Position numbers and translations under genes: made by a program
Assembly (NCBI GenBank): GCA_044866775.1
Contig: JBIOUG010000015.1
Span: 1-10,942 of the forward strand
Direction: 5' to 3'
From: DASUNQ01 sp044866775
GTDB taxonomy: Bacteria; Acidobacteriota; Thermoanaerobaculia; Multivoradales; UBA5704
Length of the DNA: 10,942 bases
Part shown: piece after piece, positions 1 through 5,887 of the stretch
Layout: every line of letters starts with the position of its first letter
Numbering within the stretch: position 1 is the first letter of the stretch
The notes under the pieces: generated by a model
The model's input: only the letters and a program-made list of their open reading frames with translations
Databases searched by the model: none
Told to the model about the DNA's origin: nothing

Positions 1-238
1 CGCCGGCGCCGGCCGCGCGCCCGGCGCCGCGGCCGGCCGGCACGGTGGACGCCGGGGCGCGCTCGGCCGCCGCCTCGGGAACGAAGAGCGGCAGCGCGTC
101 CGGTGGCGGCGTGACGGCCGGCGGGCGCTCGGGCCGCTGCGCTCGGCCGGCCGGCGGCCGGGCGCTCGCGGGCTCCGGCTCGAGCGGCAGATCGAAGAGG
201 CTCGGCTCGTCGTCCGGCTCGAAGCGGCGCGGCGGCAT
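1..238 (-). CDS. Hypothetical Pro/Ala-rich protein, N-terminal part only (runs off the window)
   Basis: The frame begins at an ATG (reverse of 236-238), two bases after the TGA stop of the upstream TPR gene, and stays open to the window edge, giving about 79 residues. The start reads MPPRRFEPDDEPSLFDLPLE, followed by a Pro/Ala/Arg/Glu-rich stretch with no predicted fold and no membrane segment. Such a tract usually precedes a folded domain that lies outside the window. The two-base gap to the TPR gene suggests a shared transcript and possibly coupled translation, since no separate promoter or Shine-Dalgarno can fit between them. I do not recognise the family. Third codon positions are mostly G/C, as expected for a coding frame here. 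The call rests on the open frame, codon bias and tight spacing. Confidence 0.6.
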   Translation of the reverse strand, partial: MPPRRFEPDDEPSLFDLPLEPEPASARPPAGRAQRPERPPAVTPPPDALPLFVPEAAAERAPASTVPAGRGAGRAAGAG

Positions 239-240
239 CG

Positions 241-2283
241 TCAGCGGAACGGCAGGTACTTGACGTAGATCCGGTACAGCAGGTCCTGCGACCGCTGCTG
301 ATAGGTCTGCGCGAACAGGTAGTGGCGGCGGGTCTCGGCGTCGTCCGGCGCCAGGTTCAGCGCCTCGGTCAGGTGCGTCTCGGCCCGCTTGACGTCTCCC
401 TGCTGCAGCGCCTGCACGCCGAGGTTGTGGTACGAGTCGACGAGGAGCCGCGTCACGACCGGGTTGGCGGGGTCGCTCTCGCGCAGCACCCAGAGCTTCG
501 GCACCAGGTACTCCCAGTCCTGCTGCCGGAACATGTCGACCTGGGAGGTGAGCGGCTCGAGGCCAGCTTTCGCCTGCCGCAGGAGCTCGGCGTCGGCGCC
601 GGCGAGTGGCTGTAGGGCGGCGGCGCGATCGAGGCTCTCGACCGCGCCGAGATACTCGCGCCGGGCGGCGGCCTCACGCGCCGCGGCCAGCAGCGTCTCG
701 CGCCGCGTCGCCTGCTCCGGCGCCAGCACGCGCGGCGCGGTGGCGGGCGCGGGCGAAGGCGCTTCCCACTGCTTGATGAGCGCCTGCGCTTGCTCGTAAT
801 GGGGATTGCCGGGCGGCAGCCGCCGGAGCTGGGCGATGGCCATCGACGTGCGCCCGGACTGGTGGAGCTCCGCCGCGCGGGCGATCGGGTCCTTCTCGGC
901 CGCCGGCGCCGTTGACGGCTCCTCTTGCGAGTTCGGGAAGAGGCGCTCGCGGTTCTGGAAGACGAACCAGCCGCCGGCGGCGACGAGCGCCAGCACGGCG
1001 CCGCCGACGAGCGCGAACTTCCGCAGGCCGCCCGGGCGCGCCGCCGCCACGGCCGGACGCTCGCGCTTCTCCGCCGCGCGCGCCTCGCCCGGCTCCGGCG
1101 GGACCAGGATCTCCTCTTTGAGCTCCTCCGCCCCGCCGCGCTCGCCGCCCGGCGGCAGCGACAACTCGAGCGGCATGCCGGCTGCGGCGGCCGGCGCCGG
1201 CCGCGGCGGCAGCGGCGTCTTGCCGGCCTCGATCTGCTGCAGGTACTCGCGCGCCGTCAGGTGCCCGGGCTGCATCTCGAGCACCTGCTCGAACGCCCGC
1301 CGCGCCGCCGCCGTGTCCCCCGCCTCGAGGCGCGACAGGCCGTCGTGGAAGACCTCCTCCACCTGCCGCTCGCCTTCGGCCTTGAGCTTGCGCGCCTGGT
1401 CGATGCGGCGCGCCGCCTCCTCGTGGTCGATGTCGATCAGGAAGATCCGCGACCAGGCGTCGATCGCCCCCTGGGGGTCGCCGCGGTCGAACGCGCGCTG
1501 GCCGTCGCCCAGGAGCTCGGCGATGCGGCGGTCGCTCTCGGACTCGGCGCCGGCCGGGGGGCCGCCGAAGAGCTCGTCGCCGCCGGCGAAGAGAGCGTCG
1601 GTGGCGAGCGGCACGCCGCGCGGCGGCGTCTCCGGCGCGGGTGGCGCCGGCGGCGGCGGCGCGGCGGCGAGGTCCGGGTGCGTCGGATCGAGCGACCGCG
1701 CCTTGGCCAGCAGGCGCTCGGCCTCGTCGCGGTTGCCCGCCTGCTGCGCCGCGCGGGCGGCAGCCAGGAACCTGGCCACGTACGGCTCGGCCTCGAGGCG
1801 CGCCTGCGCCGTCTCGACCAGCGCCGCGAGGTCCGGATCGCGCACCAGCGCCGCGCGCTCGCGCTCGGCGGTCTCGACCACCTCGCGGAAGGCCCGCCGG
1901 TCGAAGAGCGCGGTCAGCTCGAGGCGGAGCGCCGCGACGTCGGCAATCGACGGCCGGCCGAGCGGCGGCAGGTCCGGCAGCTCGAGATCGAAGCCCGCGA
2001 ACAGCTCGGCCGGCGGCTCGGAGACCGGCACCGTGGCCGCAGGCGCCGGCCGGGCGAGGCCGGTGCGCAGGTCGTTGACGTGCACCGCGCCGCTCGCCCC
2101 CTGCAGCCGCTCCTGGAGCAGGCGCGCCGGCTCGAAGCGCGGGTCCATGCGCAGGATGAAGTCGCAGCCGAGCAGGGCCTCCTGCCGGCTGCCGTCCTCG
2201 GCCAGCGCCAGCGTCTGCTCGAACGTGCCGAGGATGCGCTGCTGGGTGTCCGGCGGGAGGGCGGAGTTGCCGCGGTACGTCAT
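241..2283 (-). CDS. TPR-repeat protein with one internal transmembrane segment
   Basis: This 680-residue protein starts at an ATG (reverse of 2281-2283) and ends with TGA. There is no signal peptide. TPR-like helical pairs are visible around residues 16-60, 168-203, 256-296, 308-350, 466-505, 535-560 and 612-655; the last one (NLGVQALQQGDVKRAETHL, ending ALNLAPDD) is the clearest. They are separated by Pro/Ala-rich linkers (about 200-225 and 355-420). One hydrophobic segment at about 423-443, preceded by Arg/Lys residues, probably spans the inner membrane. That would leave the N-terminal two thirds in the cytoplasm and the last TPRs in the periplasm, a layout loosely like FimV-type scaffolds. 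TPR proteins mediate protein-protein contacts; the partner is unknown. There is no clear Shine-Dalgarno before the start. The gene heads a probable two-gene unit with the next frame (1-238). Coding status is certain, but the specific role is not readable. Confidence 0.88.
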   Translation of the reverse strand: MTYRGNSALPPDTQQRILGTFEQTLALAEDGSRQEALLGCDFILRMDPRFEPARLLQERLQGASGAVHVNDLRTGLARPAPAATVPVSEPPAELFAGFDLELPDLPPLGRPSIADVAALRLELTALFDRRAFREVVETAERERAALVRDPDLAALVETAQARLEAEPYVARFLAAARAAQQAGNRDEAERLLAKARSLDPTHPDLAAAPPPPAPPAPETPPRGVPLATDALFAGGDELFGGPPAGAESESDRRIAELLGDGQRAFDRGDPQGAIDAWSRIFLIDIDHEEAARRIDQARKLKAEGERQVEEVFHDGLSRLEAGDTAAARRAFEQVLEMQPGHLTAREYLQQIEAGKTPLPPRPAPAAAAGMPLELSLPPGGERGGAEELKEEILVPPEPGEARAAEKRERPAVAAARPGGLRKFALVGGAVLALVAAGGWFVFQNRERLFPNSQEEPSTAPAAEKDPIARAAELHQSGRTSMAIAQLRRLPPGNPHYEQAQALIKQWEAPSPAPATAPRVLAPEQATRRETLLAAAREAAARREYLGAVESLDRAAALQPLAGADAELLRQAKAGLEPLTSQVDMFRQQDWEYLVPKLWVLRESDPANPVVTRLLVDSYHNLGVQALQQGDVKRAETHLTEALNLAPDDAETRRHYLFAQTYQQRSQDLLYRIYVKYLPFR

Positions 2284-2376
2284 GGCGGGGTAGGGAAGAG
2301 TCGCCTCGGCAAGCCTCGAATCGTGGGTCGCCGGTATCGTAGCAGACTGCGGTCAAGGCGCTATATTTGCCGTCGC
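2284..2376. promoter_or_regulatory. Divergent intergenic region between the TPR gene and the formimidoyltransferase
   Basis: This 93-bp gap must carry the promoters of both outward genes. On the plus strand the AT-rich patch TATATT (2362-2367) is the best -10 candidate. It would place the transcript start at about 2374, next to the TTG start codon chosen for the formimidoyltransferase, but I see no good -35. On the minus strand TACGAT (2341-2336) resembles a -10 for the TPR gene. The TTGACC (2356-2351) lies only 9 bp from it, too close to act as its -35. Neither gene shows a convincing Shine-Dalgarno here. The assignments are tentative. Confidence 0.3.
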
Positions 2377-3309
2377 TTGCCGTTGCTCGAGTGCGTACCC
2401 AACGTCAGCGAGGGCCGCCGGCCCGAGGTGGTGCGGGAGCTGGCCCGCGCCGCGGCGGCTCCCGGGGTCGCCGTCCTCGACGTCTCCTCCGACCCCGACC
2501 ACAACCGCACCGTCCTGACCCTCGCCGGCGAGCCGGCGGCGCTCCACGACGGGTTGCTCGCGCTCTACGAGGCGGCCCTGGCCGCCGTCGATCTCACCCG
2601 GCACCGCGGCGTGCACCCGCGGGTGGGGGCGGTGGACGTGGTGCCCTTCGTGCCGCTCGGCGAGTCGACGATGGCCGCGGCCGTGGCCGCCGCCGTGCGC
2701 CTGGGCGAGGCGGTGGCCGAGCGCTTTGCGCTGCCGGTCTTCCTCTACGAGGAGGCGGCGCGGCGGCCCGAGCGTCGGCGCCTCCCCGAAGTCCGCCGCG
2801 GCGGCTTCGAGGGGCTCCCGGCGCGGCTCGCCGATCCGGCCTGGGTCCCCGATTTCGGCCCGCCGCGCCTCCATCCCACCGCCGGCGCCACCATCGTCGG
2901 CGCCCGCTTCTTCCTGATCGCCTACAACGTCGTGCTCGACACCGCCGATCCGGAGGTGGCGCGCCGCATCGCCGCGCGGGTGCGCGAGCGCGCCGGCGGC
3001 CTGCCGGCGGTGCGGGCGATCGGCGTCTACCTCGAGAGTCGCGGCCGGGCGCAGGTGTCGATGAACCTGCTCGACTACCGCCGCACCTCGATGGCGGCGG
3101 CGCTGGCGCGCGTGCGGCAGGAGGCCGAGGCGCTCGGGACGCGCGTCGTGGCGAGCGAGGTCGTCGGCCTGGTGCCGCAGGAGGCGGTCGACGCCGCCCT
3201 GCGCGAGGCGCTGCTGCTCGAGGGCTTCGGCGGCGAGACAGTCCTCGAGCGGCGGCTCGCGCGCTACGTCGCCGCCACCCGAGCGCCCAGCCCTTCGAGC
3301 AGCCGATGA
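2377..3309 (+). CDS. Glutamate formimidoyltransferase (single-domain FTCD N-terminal type)
   Basis: The enzyme transfers the formimino group between N-formimino-L-glutamate and tetrahydrofolate (EC 2.1.2.5), a late step of histidine degradation in the cytoplasm. About 310 residues match the size of the formiminotransferase part of FTCD, with no cyclodeaminase domain. Family signatures are ECVPNVSEGR at residues 5-14, DPDHNRTV (39-46), HRGVHPRVGAVDVVPFVPL (76-94) and HPTAGATIVGARFFLIAYN (166-184). The His of HPR (His80 here) aligns with His82 of pig FTCD, the proposed catalytic base. No ATG precedes the signature. TTG at 2377 (MPLLECVPN) fits the family N-terminus best; TTG 2383 or ATT 2365 are alternatives. 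No hut genes are nearby, so it appears to stand alone. Some relatives may act on N-formylglutamate instead. The last 46 bp overlap the end of mpl on the other strand. Confidence 0.87.
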   Translation: MPLLECVPNVSEGRRPEVVRELARAAAAPGVAVLDVSSDPDHNRTVLTLAGEPAALHDGLLALYEAALAAVDLTRHRGVHPRVGAVDVVPFVPLGESTMAAAVAAAVRLGEAVAERFALPVFLYEEAARRPERRRLPEVRRGGFEGLPARLADPAWVPDFGPPRLHPTAGATIVGARFFLIAYNVVLDTADPEVARRIAARVRERAGGLPAVRAIGVYLESRGRAQVSMNLLDYRRTSMAAALARVRQEAEALGTRVVASEVVGLVPQEAVDAALREALLLEGFGGETVLERRLARYVAATRAPSPSSSR

Positions 3310-4688
3310 GGCAGGCTCTCGAAGGAGCCCGAGGACATGGTGGCGACGACGTCGCCGGGACGCGCTTCGGCGAGCGCGCTCTCGAGCACCTCGGCAGGTG
3401 AGGCGCAGGGCGTGGCCGGGACGCCGCCGGCCGTCAGCGCGGCCGCCAGCGCGGCGAAGTCGAGCCGCTCCTCGGGGCCGAGCCGGCCGGCGTGGAACGT
3501 GGGAGCGAAGAGCACGCGGTCGGCGGCGGCGAAGGCCTCGCGGTAGGCGTCGAAGAACATCCGCCGCCCGGCGGTCAGGCTGCGCGGCTCGAACAGCACC
3601 ACCAGACGCCGCCCCGGGTAGCGCTGGCGCAGCGCCTCGATCGTCTTGCCCACCGCGGTCGGATGGTGGGCGAAGTCGTCCACCACCGCCACCCCCTCGC
3701 TCTCGCCCAGCTCGTCGAGCCGCCGCCGCACGCCGCGGAAGCGCGCCAGCGCCTCGGCCACCTGCGCCGCCGGCAGACCGTCCTGGCGCGCCGCCGCCCA
3801 GACGGCCAGGGCGTTGGTCACGTTGTGGCCGCCGGCGAGCCCGAGCGTCAGCTCGACCTCCCCCGCCTCCGGATCGCGCACCCGGAAGCGGCTCGTCTCG
3901 GGGCGGCTCTCGATCGGTCCGAGGGGCCGCACCTCGTTGCTCTCCCCGAGCCCGTAGTAGAGGACCCGGCAGGGGGCGGCGGCGGCGAGCGCACGCACCG
4001 CCGGATCGTCGCCGCAGGCCACCAGGAGACCGTCGCGCGGCAGCAGAGCGAGGAGCGCGGCGAACGCGGCGCGCAGCGCCTCCGGGGTCGGGTAGAGATC
4101 GGCGTGGTCGTACTCGACGCTGGTCAGGACGAGCGTCTCGGGCCGGTAGTGCAGGAACTTGGGGCCGCGGTCGAAGTAGGCCGCGTTGTACTCGTCCCCC
4201 TCGACCACGAAGCGGTCGCCCGAGCCGGCGTGGAAGCTCGCCGGCAGGTCCTTCGGCGCGCCGCCGATCAGGTACCCGGGATCGCGGCCGCAGGCCGTCC
4301 ACACCCACGCCGCGAGCGCGGTCGTCGTCGTCTTGCCGTGAGTGCCGCTCACCACCAGCGGCCGCCGGCCGGCGAGGAAGAAGTGGGCCAGCGCCTCCGG
4401 CATCGACTTCCGCGGCAGCCCCAGCCGCTCGGCCTCGACGGCCTCGGGATTGTTGCGGTGGATGGCGTTGCCGACGATGACCAGATCGGGGCGGGGATCG
4501 AGGTGCGCCGGGTCGTAGCCCTGGAGCGGCTGGATGCCGGCGTGCTCGAGGAGGGTGCTCATCGGCGGGTAGAGCGGGCCGTCGGTACCGCGCACCCTGT
4601 GGCCCTGCTCTTGCAGCAGGCACGCGAGCGGAGCCATCCCAGTCCCCCCGACCGCGAGGCAGTAGATGTCGAGCGGGGCGAATTTCAC
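3264..4688 (-). CDS. mpl: UDP-N-acetylmuramate:L-alanyl-gamma-D-glutamyl-meso-diaminopimelate ligase (Mpl)
   Basis: Mpl joins recycled tripeptide L-Ala-gamma-D-Glu-meso-DAP to UDP-MurNAc using ATP, in cytoplasmic peptidoglycan recycling. The 474-residue length is normal. Mur-ligase features appear in order: the nucleotide-sugar binding start with GGTGMAP (14-20); the Mpl-type YPPMSTLLEHAGI (40-52), which distinguishes it from MurC; the P-loop SGTHGKTTTT (114-123); VEGDEYNAAYFDRGPKF (162-178), close to the Mpl version of this motif; GGHNVTNALA (286-295); and DDFAHHPTAV (337-346). The start is GTG (reverse of 4686-4688), just before KFAPLDIYCLAV, with an AGAAG-like Shine-Dalgarno about 6-10 bases upstream; no suitable ATG exists. 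It is divergent from the DUF1573 gene and convergent with the formimidoyltransferase gene. It implies a cell wall with meso-DAP. Confidence 0.93.
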   Translation of the reverse strand: MKFAPLDIYCLAVGGTGMAPLACLLQEQGHRVRGTDGPLYPPMSTLLEHAGIQPLQGYDPAHLDPRPDLVIVGNAIHRNNPEAVEAERLGLPRKSMPEALAHFFLAGRRPLVVSGTHGKTTTTALAAWVWTACGRDPGYLIGGAPKDLPASFHAGSGDRFVVEGDEYNAAYFDRGPKFLHYRPETLVLTSVEYDHADLYPTPEALRAAFAALLALLPRDGLLVACGDDPAVRALAAAAPCRVLYYGLGESNEVRPLGPIESRPETSRFRVRDPEAGEVELTLGLAGGHNVTNALAVWAAARQDGLPAAQVAEALARFRGVRRRLDELGESEGVAVVDDFAHHPTAVGKTIEALRQRYPGRRLVVLFEPRSLTAGRRMFFDAYREAFAAADRVLFAPTFHAGRLGPEERLDFAALAAALTAGGVPATPCASPAEVLESALAEARPGDVVATMSSGSFESLPHRLLEGLGARVAAT

Positions 4689-4751
4689 AGCGCGTCTTCT
4701 GTGTTGAAGGCGGCGAGTGTAGCATCCACCCGAGGAGCAGAAACCCGTATG
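4686..4751. promoter_or_regulatory. Divergent promoter region between mpl and the DUF1573 gene
   Basis: Only 60 bases separate the two start codons. For mpl, TGCTACACT (minus strand, 4724-4716) is an extended -10 box, with its -10 hexamer at 4721-4716. It would start a leader of about 20 bases containing the AGAAG Shine-Dalgarno. Its -35 (TTTCTG, 4743-4738, 16-bp spacing) is poor, as is common with extended -10 promoters. For the DUF1573 gene, TAGCAT (4720-4725) is a weak -10 candidate that shares two bases with the opposite box, so the two promoters could compete. These are read by eye, without experimental support. Confidence 0.38.
4732..4737 (+). promoter_or_regulatory. Shine-Dalgarno GAGGAG of the DUF1573 gene
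   Basis: GAGGAG ends 11 bases before the ATG at 4749. The frame is open far upstream, across the antisense of mpl, so this site together with the signal peptide right after the ATG fixes the start. Confidence 0.7.
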
Positions 4752-5780
4752 CGAAGCATCCAGAACGCCATTTTGACGCTGTTCGCCGCCGCGCTCGTCG
4801 CGGCAGCCCCCGCCGCGCTCGCCGCCGGCGCCCCCAAGGCCGTCGCCGTCGAGCCGATCAAGGACGCCGGCACCGTCGGCAAGGGCGACAAGGTCGTCCA
4901 CGAGTTCGCGATCCAGAACGCCGGCGACGCGCCGCTCGAGATCACCGACGTGCAGGCCGCCTGCGGCTGCACCGCCACGACCTACGACCGCTCGATCGCC
5001 GCCGGCGCGACCGGCAAGGTGCGCGTCGAGCTCGACACCACGACCTTCAGCGGTCCGATCGCCAAGAGCGTGACCGCCTACACGAGCGATCCGGCCAACC
5101 CCAAGATCGATCTCACGATCCGCGCCGACGTGCAGCCGCTCCTCGCCGTGCGGCCCGGCTACGCGCGCTTCATCAAGCAGGCGCCGCAAGGCGTCGGCAA
5201 GGTCGAGCAGATGGTCTGGTCGCCGCGCGGCGAGGCCTTCGAGATTACCAAGGTGGACTCCCCATACTCGTTCCTCAAGGTCAGTTACCGCCCGGCCAAC
5301 GACGACGATCGCGCCGCCGTCAACGCGCCGAACGGCGGCTACGTCGTCGACCTCGCGCTCGACTACGCGACGGCGCCGGTTGGCGCCATCGCCCCCGACA
5401 GGGTGGTGCTCCACACCACCCACCCGCGCCAGAAGGTGGTCGAGATCCCGTTCTCCGGCTTCATCCGGCCGCCGGTCGCGGTGACGCCGCCGGTCGTCGA
5501 CTTCGGCGACATCACGATCACCGAGCCGCTCAAGTCGAGCATCCACGTGCAGGGTTTCGCCGAGGGCGTCGACTTCACGGTGACTCGAGTGGAGGACGAT
5601 CTGCCGGGGTTCGAGGCTACCGTCGAGCCGGTCACGGAGGCCGACGGCAAGGAGTTCAAGATCCGCCTCACCCTGAAGCCGGAGATGCCCAAGGGCGCCT
5701 TCCACGGCACTCTCAAGCTCTACACCAACCACCCGCGCAGCCCGGTGGTCGAGGTGCCGGTCAAGGGACGCGTGCTGTAG
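4749..5780 (+). CDS. Exported DUF1573-domain protein
   Basis: The 343-residue protein starts with a signal peptide: MRS, a hydrophobic core at 6-22 and a probable cleavage after ALAA at about 26, so it should be periplasmic or outside the cell. Residues 49-97 match DUF1573: HEFAIQNAGDAPLEITDVQA, then ACGCT (71-75), then a basic/Gly segment and VRVELDT. The CGC pair (Cys72, Cys74) is the hallmark of the family. The rest (about 100-343) forms further immunoglobulin-like beta segments, including TPPVVDFGDITITEP (246-260) and a closing strand VVEVPVKGRVL, resembling ASH/Hydin-like domains. The family has no established biochemical function; adhesion or envelope assembly is a guess. The lysine-rich, Asp-rich make-up fits an exported protein. 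Its stop lies inside the first arm of the hairpin doublet at 5776-5880, whose first stem makes a good terminator for this gene. Confidence 0.86.
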   Translation: MRSIQNAILTLFAAALVAAAPAALAAGAPKAVAVEPIKDAGTVGKGDKVVHEFAIQNAGDAPLEITDVQAACGCTATTYDRSIAAGATGKVRVELDTTTFSGPIAKSVTAYTSDPANPKIDLTIRADVQPLLAVRPGYARFIKQAPQGVGKVEQMVWSPRGEAFEITKVDSPYSFLKVSYRPANDDDRAAVNAPNGGYVVDLALDYATAPVGAIAPDRVVLHTTHPRQKVVEIPFSGFIRPPVAVTPPVVDFGDITITEPLKSSIHVQGFAEGVDFTVTRVEDDLPGFEATVEPVTEADGKEFKIRLTLKPEMPKGAFHGTLKLYTNHPRSPVVEVPVKGRVL

Positions 5781-5806
5781 CGCCCGGGCCCCGTCCCGGG
5801 CGTTTT
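5781..5806 (+). terminator. Rho-independent terminator after the DUF1573 gene
   Basis: CGCCCGGG (5781-5788), loop CCCCGT, and CCCGGGCG (5795-5802) form a perfect 8-bp GC stem starting one base after the TAG stop and followed by TTTT (5803-5806). The T-run is short, but the stem is very strong. Confidence 0.72.
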
Positions 5807-5849
5807 CGCACCACCACACGCACGCCCGGCCGGCGTGCTCTACGGGCCG

Positions 5850-5875
5850 AAAACGCCCGGCACGGGGGCCGGGCG
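5850..5875 (-). terminator. Minus-strand terminator-like hairpin, mirror of the one at 5781
   Basis: Read on the minus strand, CGCCCGGC, loop CCCCGT and GCCGGGCG (5875-5854) make an 8-bp stem followed by TTTT (5853-5850). No minus-strand gene lies just upstream, so it could only stop antisense transcription; it may exist simply as the second arm of the repeat doublet. On the plus strand the same hairpin forms in the leader of the YfhO-like gene without a T-run. Confidence 0.5.
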
Positions 5876-5887
5876 CTACACGCGCCA

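Larger units (their letters stand above)
5776..5880. repeat. Inverted doublet of a 33-bp palindromic repeat (REPIN-like)
   Basis: Two 33-bp units face each other: 5776-5808 on the plus strand and 5848-5880 on the minus strand. Each reads TGTAG, an 8-base arm, loop CCCCGT, the 8-base arm returning, then TTTTCG. The units differ at only two of 33 positions. The changes are G-C in one stem and C-G in the other, so pairing is preserved. Between them lie 39 bases holding a third, smaller hairpin (CACGCC 5821-5826 with GGCGTG 5832-5837). The whole can fold as three small stems or as one long cruciform. The arrangement matches how REP sequences pair into REPINs. It overlaps the stop codon of the DUF1573 gene and ends 7 bases before the next ATG. 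No REP-associated transposase is in the window. Confidence 0.72.

Noticed and set aside
806..2293. Long open frame on the plus strand, about 495 codons, opposite the TPR gene
   Set aside because: The product is Ser/Arg/Ala-rich with no domain. It arises because C/G third positions suppress stops on the opposite strand, and the TPR frame has the better protein pattern.
2351..2356. TTGACC on the minus strand as a -35 for the TPR gene
   Set aside because: No -10-like hexamer lies 16-18 bp from it; the nearest, TACGAT, is only 9 bp away.
3492..4748. Upstream extension of the DUF1573 frame across mpl
   Set aside because: It is antisense to conserved Mpl motifs, and the signal peptide with its Shine-Dalgarno places the true start at 4749.
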